From assembly GCA_964549525.1 (NCBI GenBank), contig CAZJUR010000014.1, forward strand, positions 1 through 6,412: a DNA stretch of 6,412 nucleotides, in the 5' to 3' direction. The position numbers were made by a program, and so were the translations under genes. The stretch is from CAZJUR01 sp964549525 (GTDB lineage: Bacteria; Patescibacteriota; Saccharimonadia; Saccharimonadales; Saccharimonadaceae). Every line of letters starts with the position of its first letter. Position 1 is the stretch's first letter. Of this stretch, positions 1 to 5,625 are shown one piece after another. Below the pieces are notes generated by a model that was given only the letters and a program-made list of their open reading frames with translations, had not been told where the DNA came from and made no database searches.

Positions 1-79
1 TCAAGCAACTCTCTATGGCGTCAGCAAGATATCTACCATAGTTGTAGCATGGAATGACAACCGAAACCCGGAGCTTCAA
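1..79 (-). CDS. GT2 family glycosyltransferase, N-terminal fragment (runs off left edge)
   Basis: Only the first 26 codons are visible. They read MKLRVSVVIPCYNYGRY followed by LADAIESCL, which is the opening beta strand and nucleotide-binding loop of a GT-A fold family 2 glycosyltransferase (the VSVVIPCYN motif). The start is most likely TTG at 79: in this frame a TAA stop lies 27 nt further upstream, and no ATG or GTG falls between that stop and the conserved VIP motif. The TTG overlaps the TGA stop of the preceding gene as TTGA, so translation is probably coupled. A purine-rich AAAGAAAG about 9 nt upstream could serve as a weak ribosome binding site. The family transfers a sugar from a nucleotide sugar to a growing glycan in the cytoplasm. 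The DXD motif and everything that would hint at the substrate lie outside the window. Confidence 0.78.
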   Translation of the reverse strand, partial: MKLRVSVVIPCYNYGRYLADAIESCL

Positions 80-1056
80 GAGCTTCTGCTTTCTTTCAGA
101 ATATTACGATAAAAACTTGGAAATATTTTTTTTACTACGCGCGCGATCAGGTCTGAAATGCGACGAGAAAAATATATAGTAATTATCGGAAATATTCGTT
201 TTTTATCAAGAAGATAGCTCGGGCTCGCAAGCAAGCAACGGTTCATAGCATGAATTGCCTTGAACCGTTGCTTGTTAAAATAGTAAAAGTTGCTTGCTTG
301 CCACATGCAGGAGGAGGTAAGTACTCGTTTTTCTTGTCTACTTAATGACAACTCAGAAATCATGATAGGCAACATAAACACTAAGCCATTGGCCATTTTC
401 TGCCAGTTTTGCTGCATTCCATCATCAAGAGATCGTAGATCAGCCAGAATGTCCGGCACAAAATCAAAGGTATGCTTTCTTGCGAGTCGTAGCCACAGCT
501 CCCAATCCTCACCGATCAAAAGATCTTCCTTGAAAAGCCCCGCTTCTTCAAGCAAATCTCTTCGAACTAATGCCATACTAGCGCTTCCGGCAATAAAATT
601 TCCAGAAAGTAATTCCTGAAAGATATTTCCACTATACCGGGCTGTTATTGACCGAATAAACTTATTATTCTTATCGATTACATCAATACTGCCATAAACT
701 AGAGCTAATTCCTGATCTTTAAGGAACAACTCTATCTGACGAGATAGTTTATTGTTGCGCCATAAATCATCAGAGTCACAAAACGCTATAAGTGGTGATT
801 TCGATATCGTAATGCCCGTATTCCTGGCTTTTGCCTGACCCCCATTAGCCTGACGAAAATAGTGAACGCGTTTATCCTTCAGTGATTTTACGAACCGCTC
901 AGTTACTCCATTGTCCTCAGATCCGTCATCGATAATATAAAGTAAAAGTTTTTTATGATCCTGTTCAAGGATACTTTTTACAGTCTCCTTGAGATATGGC
1001 ATCCCATTATAGGTAGGGATGATTACATCGACACATGTATTTTTAGAGATATTCAT
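76..1056 (-). CDS. GT2 family glycosyltransferase (second complete GT2 of the operon)
   Basis: A 326-residue protein with a GT-A fold family 2 domain in its first ~210 residues. VDVIIPTYNG (9-18) is the first strand, DDGS (43-46) is the nucleotide-binding acidic motif, and CDSDDLW (93-99) is the DXD-type metal and sugar-nucleotide site. GEDWELWLR (182-190) matches the usual ED position of the catalytic base. The rest is helical and basic and ends in KKIFPSFYRNILKES, which could lie against the inner membrane; no clear transmembrane helix is seen. The ATG at 1056 overlaps the upstream GT2 gene by 14 nt, and the stop overlaps the next gene's TTG start. It likely adds one sugar to the lipid-linked repeat unit; donor and linkage cannot be read from sequence. 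Its 3' part carries the competing inverted repeats listed separately. Confidence 0.92.
   Translation of the reverse strand: MNISKNTCVDVIIPTYNGMPYLKETVKSILEQDHKKLLLYIIDDGSEDNGVTERFVKSLKDKRVHYFRQANGGQAKARNTGITISKSPLIAFCDSDDLWRNNKLSRQIELFLKDQELALVYGSIDVIDKNNKFIRSITARYSGNIFQELLSGNFIAGSASMALVRRDLLEEAGLFKEDLLIGEDWELWLRLARKHTFDFVPDILADLRSLDDGMQQNWQKMANGLVFMLPIMISELSLSRQEKRVLTSSCMWQASNFYYFNKQRFKAIHAMNRCLLASPSYLLDKKRIFPIITIYFSRRISDLIARVVKKIFPSFYRNILKESRSS
227..301. repeat. 13-bp inverted repeat sharing an arm with the 232-274 hairpin
   Basis: GCAAGCAAGCAAC at 227-239 is the exact reverse complement of GTTGCTTGCTTGC at 289-301. The 227-239 arm overlaps the arm at 232-245 that pairs with 261-274. In the minus-strand mRNA the same downstream arm could therefore pair with either of two upstream arms, but not both. 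It lies within the coding region of the GT2 gene (residues 252-277). Confidence 0.8.
232..274. repeat. Perfect 14-bp inverted repeat (hairpin) inside a GT2 coding region
   Basis: CAAGCAACGGTTCA at 232-245 is the exact reverse complement of TGAACCGTTGCTTG at 261-274, with a 15-nt loop (246-260). It lies in the 3' third of the GT2 gene, coding for residues 261-275. No T-run follows the stem in the minus-strand transcript, so it does not look like an intrinsic terminator. That the repeat exists is certain; its function is unknown. Confidence 0.85.
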
Positions 1057-2017
1057 AGGTCAGACGTTCCGACATATCCTTATGCAGTGCGGCTAAGGCG
1101 AAATCTTTGATAATCTGCTTTTTCCAAGGGGCGGCAAGGAGTGCCCTTCTGACTGCTACTCGCGCCCTATCCTTGCGTCCAAACTTCCAGAACAAGTATG
1201 CGAGATCTCTATATAGTCGTGCTTTTTTTTCACAATATGCCTTTGGGCCTGATCTTAGACTCATCGGATGCCATGAGCCAAATAAGTCTCTGCTATTTGC
1301 ATTAAGAAGATATTTCTTGAAGTATCGATCCCTAATCGCAAACGCCTGTTCTTGCTGAAGAGTATCGTTGCTCAATGATATCCCGACAGGATTACGACGC
1401 CATTTATAGAGTGATTCTGGTAAGTTCGCAATTTTTGCTAAACGACTCATGCGAATAAAGAGATCATAATCTTCTACATGACCAACTCTCGCATCATATC
1501 CCTTAGCCTTTCTGACCAGTGCATTGCGCATTACAATAGACCCGTGTCCATATTGATTTGAAATAATTTCAGCAACACTTAAATCATCCGGATGGGTAAA
1601 AATATCGGTCGTTACAAGATCAGCATCCTGCTCATCAATAATGGTGTAGTTTGTACCGACTAGACCAACTTGCTTATGTGAATCAAGAAAAGTAATTTGC
1701 TTCTCCAAACGATCAGGTAAAGATAAGTCGTCAGCATCTTGTCGGGCTATAAATTCACCTTTCGCTTGTTGTATTCCTTCGTTCAGTGTTTTTACGAGAC
1801 CTTTATTCGGCCGGCTGATTATTTTCAGTCTAGAATCGTGAATTTGTCTAATTATTTGCTCCGTCTTATCAGTAGAGCCATCATTGATAATTATCAGCTC
1901 GAAATCCTTATAGCTCTGAGAAAGCAGACTCTTAACACTAGTCTCTATATAGCGCTGGCCATTGTATACCGGCAAGATAATGCTTACTCTTGGCCGCTTA
2001 CTCACAGACGAATCCAT
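1043..2017 (-). CDS. GT2 family glycosyltransferase (first complete GT2 of the operon)
   Basis: A 324-residue family 2 glycosyltransferase counted from ATG at 2017. The GT-A domain shows VSIILPVYNG (11-20), NDGS (45-48), the DXD-type QDADD (93-97) followed by LPDRLEKQ, HGSIVMR (158-164) and the catalytic-base region VEDYDLFIR (181-189). The C-terminal ~90 residues are basic and helical, with a TPR-like stretch (LAYLFWKFG then RVAVRRALLAAP, about 272-297). It presumably extends the surface glycan in the cytoplasm; donor sugar unknown. The frame stays open upstream to a GTG at 2068, but that adds 17 unconserved residues deep inside the GT11 gene. The ATG at 2017 overlaps GT11 by 16 nt. A GTG at 2005, forming a GTGA overlap with the GT11 stop and preceded by GGA at 7-nt spacing, is a serious alternative; it would remove only four residues. 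Confidence 0.91.
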   Translation of the reverse strand: MDSSVSKRPRVSIILPVYNGQRYIETSVKSLLSQSYKDFELIIINDGSTDKTEQIIRQIHDSRLKIISRPNKGLVKTLNEGIQQAKGEFIARQDADDLSLPDRLEKQITFLDSHKQVGLVGTNYTIIDEQDADLVTTDIFTHPDDLSVAEIISNQYGHGSIVMRNALVRKAKGYDARVGHVEDYDLFIRMSRLAKIANLPESLYKWRRNPVGISLSNDTLQQEQAFAIRDRYFKKYLLNANSRDLFGSWHPMSLRSGPKAYCEKKARLYRDLAYLFWKFGRKDRARVAVRRALLAAPWKKQIIKDFALAALHKDMSERLTYEYL

Positions 2018-2874
2018 TGTTTTGGTATAAGTTGTAGGGTGTCTTTCTCTGAGGTACCAGCAAACCACCGCTTTGGAGCATACACAATCTTGTCAAGACT
2101 TGGGTTTAGCCAGGCCCCCCACCATGAAAAACTGGAATTTGCAATTATATGATGTTTACACGCCGCCATAAGCCTCATATCCTCGGCTCCGTGATCCGCG
2201 TCATTAATGTCGACATATGTCATATTTTTGTGATTCTGAAGGTGCTTCTTACACCAGTCTGGCTCATCCGAAAATATGAAGAAATGTGGTTTTTCCAAGT
2301 CACGCTGCATTCGACGCATGCACTCTCTGTAGTAGTCTAGAGGAGCTAGACCATGAAAGGCTTGAGTGCTCTTGTCATTTGCATAATCGCCCCTCCGAAC
2401 ATGTAATGAAACAGCATTAGTATCTTTAATCTTATGAAGCATGTCCTTATTTTTCTTGTTTGGCGGATTGCGAAACGTAAAATCATCTCGTATTTGTTTT
2501 GCTATATCTTCAAAGTAGTCTGCGCTTTGCCAATAACCTTCTAGTCTCACATCATCACCTGCTTCCAGAATTTCAGGGTTATAAAAATATCCGCCATCCG
2601 ACTGACTATAAACTCGTAGTTCTTTCGAGCGCATTAATATTGAAGACAAAATACCCTTACTAGGTCTGTATATCACTGGCTCATCACTAATGGTGCCGAC
2701 GACTTTGAATATACCTAATTCATACACTCGCTTTGCTGTTGCCTGCATGCCTGCCCCTTTAAACCAACTTATATCAAGCGTAAGATCTGTATTGTTCTGC
2801 AAAGCGAGACGTCGCCCAGCAGCATATTGAAACATCTGATTACCAAGCCCACCATTCAATCTAGTAACTATCAT
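2002..2874 (-). CDS. GT11 family glycosyltransferase, probable alpha-1,2-fucosyltransferase
   Basis: A 290-residue protein of full length for bacterial GT11 enzymes. The N-terminus has the family hallmark GGLGNQMFQYAAGRRLA (8-24). HVRRGDY (158-164) is the conserved motif for GDP-sugar binding, FSDEPDWCK (201-209) is the second block, and MRLMAACKHHIIANSSFSWW (233-252) continuing into GAWL is the third. All catalytic blocks look intact. Known members transfer L-fucose from GDP-fucose, usually to O-2 of galactose, so this glycan probably carries fucose; the acceptor and linkage are inferred from family only, and a few GT11 members use other linkages. The ATG at 2874 overlaps the upstream methyltransferase stop as ATGA and has AAGGA six nt before it. 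No signal peptide or membrane span is present, so it acts on the cytoplasmic side. GDP-fucose synthesis genes are not in this window. Confidence 0.92.
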   Translation of the reverse strand: MIVTRLNGGLGNQMFQYAAGRRLALQNNTDLTLDISWFKGAGMQATAKRVYELGIFKVVGTISDEPVIYRPSKGILSSILMRSKELRVYSQSDGGYFYNPEILEAGDDVRLEGYWQSADYFEDIAKQIRDDFTFRNPPNKKNKDMLHKIKDTNAVSLHVRRGDYANDKSTQAFHGLAPLDYYRECMRRMQRDLEKPHFFIFSDEPDWCKKHLQNHKNMTYVDINDADHGAEDMRLMAACKHHIIANSSFSWWGAWLNPSLDKIVYAPKRWFAGTSEKDTLQLIPKQWIRL

Positions 2875-3653
2875 TTCTTGTCCTTTTCAGCCACTACGTG
2901 CAGACCATAGGATAACAACTCACTCGACCCTGAGTCTGATATAGAAAGTGATTTGAGTTTATTTAGCAATACTAAGATACTTTTTCGTGACTCCGCATTA
3001 AAAGGTGTTTCATCAGCAGCATATTGTTTTGCCATATCTTCCAGGCGAATAAGTTCTTGAGCTACATAATCAAAATATCCGCCATTATATGCAATTTGCT
3101 TAACAATGAAGTCATTTTCTTTCAAATGGTGCTCGAAGAAATATTTACTGTACCCTGCTGAAAAATAATATGGTGCAAAATGAGTAAGTGAAGCGGTTGG
3201 AACCGTAAGTATGAGCTTACCACCAGGCTTTAAGAGTCTTTTAAACTCTTTCAGTGCACTTATCGGATCAGGTATGTGCTCAAATACTTCGACGCACATA
3301 ATTGCATCAAATGTAGAAGCCTTGCGTGGTATAGCGGTTATATCAGAGATAATATCAAGCTTGCTATTATCCCAGCCACCCATCTGGAGGCCAGCTTCGT
3401 CGCCCTGACCATCATATTCTGCAAAATCTTGAGATACATATTTTAAATGCTTACAAAATTTCTTGTATTGTAGCTCACCGGCTCCGGCGTCCAGAATTGT
3501 GCTGCCTTTTTTTAAGCTCTTCAGAGTTTTTTGTAACCACTTTTCACGATTTAAACGATTGTCTTTGCCGACGCCAATGAGGTCCATTTTTTCAGCATAT
3601 ATGTCATCATTCAATACATCGGCTTGTTGTGATCGATTAAATAAATGCTTCAT
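2871..3653 (-). CDS. Class I SAM-dependent methyltransferase (second of two)
   Basis: A 260-residue Rossmann-fold methyltransferase of the Methyltransf_11 type, counted from ATG at 3653. ILDAGAGE (53-60) is SAM-binding motif I, SQDF (75-78) is the acidic strand-2 position, FDAIMCVEVFEHIPDP (115-130) is the motif IV region, and LKPGGKLILTVP (141-152) is the post-motif hairpin. The following HFAPYYFSAGYSKYFFEHHL segment resembles methyltransferases of polysaccharide loci. It probably methylates a sugar of the exported glycan or an acceptor intermediate, but the target atom cannot be read. The ATG follows the previous gene's TAA by 4 nt; a TTG at 3674 would add seven residues and overlap that gene, and neither start has a strong ribosome binding site. 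The stop overlaps the GT11 start as ATGA. It shares no obvious sequence similarity with the adjacent methyltransferase beyond the SAM fold. Confidence 0.87.
   Translation of the reverse strand: MKHLFNRSQQADVLNDDIYAEKMDLIGVGKDNRLNREKWLQKTLKSLKKGSTILDAGAGELQYKKFCKHLKYVSQDFAEYDGQGDEAGLQMGGWDNSKLDIISDITAIPRKASTFDAIMCVEVFEHIPDPISALKEFKRLLKPGGKLILTVPTASLTHFAPYYFSAGYSKYFFEHHLKENDFIVKQIAYNGGYFDYVAQELIRLEDMAKQYAADETPFNAESRKSILVLLNKLKSLSISDSGSSELLSYGLHVVAEKDKK
2881..2885 (-). promoter_or_regulatory. Shine-Dalgarno for the GT11 gene
   Basis: AAGGA on the minus strand lies six nt upstream of the GT11 ATG at 2874, within the last codons of the methyltransferase gene. It supports the ATGA-overlapping start. 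Confidence 0.6.
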
Positions 3654-3657
3654 ATGC

Positions 3658-4368
3658 TTACTTTTCGCGCCCAAGGACTTTGCTAAATATCCTTTTGATT
3701 TTTCTCTTTACCAGAGTACGAATGGCTGGCAACTCTCCGAGCTTGTCGGGATATCGACGAGGAATAGTAAGCTTATCCCAAGTCAATTCCTTAATATCTT
3801 TAGCCTTGCGAACTTTAAAAGGCTTCTCCCACTGAAATCCTTCGAAGAAATAATGTTCGAATGGGTCGATAAGTTGAACATGCTGTGCTTCAAGTGTTTC
3901 GAAAAAAAACTTCTGGACTGGAAGCCACTGGTCTAAGCTCGTATCACTTTTCTTCAGAAAAACTAGTGTGTCTCCAGCCATTTTCACTAAGTTAGGATGT
4001 ACGTCAAAATTATACATATAGTCATAGTAAACCGTTGGATATTCTATATATCCCCGCTTCGCTACACGGAATAGCTCTTTACAAAAAGCAACTGGATCAG
4101 GGACATGTTCTACGACATGGGAACATATGACATAATCAAATTCCTTATTCTTAAAAGGAAATCTATTGCCATCGTAATAGACGATCGGTTTATCTGTCTT
4201 TATCTTATCCGCCAAGCCTCTCTGGCGAGATTCTTCAACACTATCCTTAAAATGTTTGGGATCCAAATCGAGAAATACATCCGCTCGAGGATGAGGTAAG
4301 CCACCCGGACCAACCTCTAGAACCTTATCGCTATCCTTAATGCCAGTTATTTTTTTTGGGAAGAACAT
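3658..4368 (-). CDS. Class I SAM-dependent methyltransferase (first of two, adjacent to wzt)
   Basis: A 236-residue protein with a SAM-binding core: VLEVGPGGLPHPRAD (16-30) is motif I with a PGG loop, FLDLD (32-36) is the acidic strand-2 end, and FDYVICSHVVEHVPDP (77-92) is the motif IV region typical of small-molecule and sugar methyltransferases. Instead of the common LKPGG hairpin it has RVAKRGYIEYP (101-111), followed by an aromatic-rich YYDYMYNFDVHPNLVKM stretch that probably forms part of the acceptor site. The C-terminus is basic (KRKIKRIFSKVLGREK). It starts 12 nt after the wzt stop behind a strong ribosome binding site, the best in the window. Its place directly after an ATPase with a glycan-recognition-type C-terminal domain fits a role in modifying or capping the exported chain. 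This is inference from context; a non-glycan substrate cannot be excluded. Confidence 0.85.
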   Translation of the reverse strand: MFFPKKITGIKDSDKVLEVGPGGLPHPRADVFLDLDPKHFKDSVEESRQRGLADKIKTDKPIVYYDGNRFPFKNKEFDYVICSHVVEHVPDPVAFCKELFRVAKRGYIEYPTVYYDYMYNFDVHPNLVKMAGDTLVFLKKSDTSLDQWLPVQKFFFETLEAQHVQLIDPFEHYFFEGFQWEKPFKVRKAKDIKELTWDKLTIPRRYPDKLGELPAIRTLVKRKIKRIFSKVLGREK

Positions 4369-4372
4369 AGTA

Positions 4373-4379
4373 TCACCTC
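4373..4379 (-). promoter_or_regulatory. Strong Shine-Dalgarno for the first methyltransferase gene
   Basis: GAGGTGA on the minus strand fills the only true intergenic spacer (4369-4380), ending four nt before the ATG at 4368. It matches seven bases of the 16S anti-Shine-Dalgarno complement and fixes this start. Other junctions here rely on overlaps and mostly weaker sites, so this gene may be translated independently of wzt. Confidence 0.85.
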
Positions 4380-4380
4380 A

Positions 4381-5625
4381 CTATTTAGCTATTGCCTTAA
4401 TATTAAAGCGAGTTTGATTCTTTAGAACACCTGAGCCTTGACCATAATCCTGAATAGTCCCAATTACTTGCTTGCTCGTTTTCTGTACAGAGAAACCAAG
4501 TTGATTATCAATATTCTGCAACACCTGACCCTTTATAGACGATGTTATTTGAAGCTGATAGTTGCCGACAGCGAGCTGCATATTATCAAGTGCAACCTGT
4601 ACTCTATATCTACCTTCCTTCAGACTCAGCTCATCCGACCAAAGCGTTCTAATAGGTAGGCCGCCGCCCGTTGAAAGGCCTATTGATAAGATTAGATTTT
4701 CCGTTTTAGCATTTATAGTTAGGTCTATTTCAACATCTGGAGTTGTACCAAACTGTACCTCTGGAGCAACCTTCTCCCCAACCATAACCGAGGCTTTATT
4801 GATAGATACATTTTCGTCTGTTTGCTCAATCTCAATGCTGCCTCTGCTTCCATCCATTTCCTTTTCATATCTCGATATGATTTTGGATGTAGGGCCATAC
4901 TCAATAAGCTCACCCGACTTCATAAATACACATTTCCTGCAAAGCTTCTGTACTGACTCCATATTATGGCTCACAAATAGCACTGTTCTACCTTGACCGG
5001 CAACCGACTTCATCTTACCTAAGCATTTTTTCTGAAATGCTACATCACCAACCGCTAAAACCTCATCAACGATCAATATGTCTGGATCAAGATGTGCTGC
5101 AACCGCAAAGGCCAGACGCACATACATACCGCTCGAATAGAACTTCACTGGGGTATCTAAGAATTTTTCGACTTCTGAAAAAGCAACTATCTCATCAAAT
5201 TTTCTTTCAATTTCCTTACGTCGCATACCCAGAATCGCACCATTAAAATACACATTTTCCCTACCCGTTAATTCGGGATGAAAGCCCGTTCCAACCTCGA
5301 GCAAACTTGCAACACGTCCATTCATTACAGCTTCACCTGTCGTCGGCTCAGCAATGCGGGAGAGTACTTTCAATAAAGTTGATTTGCCAGAACCGTTCCT
5401 TCCGATAATCCCCACTACGTCACCTGGCTGCACATCAAAACTAACATTTTTAAGCGCCCAGAACTCCTCTTTTTTCATAATGTGACCCGTAAATAGTTCT
5501 AGTGGCTTTCGCGCAACACGCATCATGGCGTCTCGAATCGTACCTGTTCCCGCTTGAGCCATTAATTCATGACTAATACGATACTTCTTGCCAATCCCTT
5601 TAATGCGAATTGCAGGTCGACTCAT
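4381..5625 (-). CDS. wzt: Polysaccharide ABC exporter ATP-binding protein with C-terminal Wzt-type domain
   Basis: A 414-residue ATPase that powers export of a lipid-linked polysaccharide across the inner membrane. The nucleotide-binding domain (~1-255) shows Walker A GRNGSGKST (75-83), the family block LLEVGTGFHPELTGREN (108-124), the signature YSSGMYVRLAFAVA (163-176), Walker B ILIVDEVLAVGD (183-194) and the H-loop histidine in VSHN (218-221). The ~20-60 stretch before FWALKNVSF is the N-terminal extension usual for Wzt/TagH-type ATPases. Residues ~265-414 form a separate beta-rich region (VEIDLTINAK, GRYRVQVALDN, GNYQLQI) that fits the Wzt C-terminal carbohydrate-binding domain, which in E. 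coli O8/O9a recognises the modified chain end. The ATG at 5625 overlaps the permease stop as ATGA, as expected for a coupled pair. That the C-terminal domain binds glycan is inferred from length, position and strand pattern. Confidence 0.95.
   Translation of the reverse strand: MSRPAIRIKGIGKKYRISHELMAQAGTGTIRDAMMRVARKPLELFTGHIMKKEEFWALKNVSFDVQPGDVVGIIGRNGSGKSTLLKVLSRIAEPTTGEAVMNGRVASLLEVGTGFHPELTGRENVYFNGAILGMRRKEIERKFDEIVAFSEVEKFLDTPVKFYSSGMYVRLAFAVAAHLDPDILIVDEVLAVGDVAFQKKCLGKMKSVAGQGRTVLFVSHNMESVQKLCRKCVFMKSGELIEYGPTSKIISRYEKEMDGSRGSIEIEQTDENVSINKASVMVGEKVAPEVQFGTTPDVEIDLTINAKTENLILSIGLSTGGGLPIRTLWSDELSLKEGRYRVQVALDNMQLAVGNYQLQITSSIKGQVLQNIDNQLGFSVQKTSKQVIGTIQDYGQGSGVLKNQTRFNIKAIAK

Noticed and set aside
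290..619. Plus-strand open frame of 109 codons
   Set aside because: Antisense to a conserved GT2 domain; Ser-rich with no family signal.
2018..2068. GTG-initiated N-terminal extension of the first complete GT2
   Set aside because: The added residues lie inside the GT11 gene, resemble no GT2 N-terminus, and the conserved VSIILPVYN strand follows closely after the ATG at 2017 or GTG at 2005.
1739..2152. Plus-strand open frame of 137 codons spanning a GT2/GT11 junction
   Set aside because: Antisense to two well-supported genes, with no motif.
3232..3250. Small inverted repeat AAGAGT / ACTCTT
   Set aside because: Only six pairs, AT-rich and within a coding region; expected by chance.
3654..3674. 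TTG start adding seven residues to the second methyltransferase
   Set aside because: No clear ribosome binding site and a longer overlap with the preceding gene; the ATG at 3653 is simpler. Not fully excluded.
3463..3936. Plus-strand open frame of 157 codons
   Set aside because: It lies antisense to the two methyltransferase genes, has no recognisable motif and is rich in Cys, Phe and Ser as expected from reading a coding strand backwards.
4562..4996. Plus-strand open frame of 144 codons
   Set aside because: Antisense to wzt, with low-complexity Ser/Ile/Leu content and no family features.
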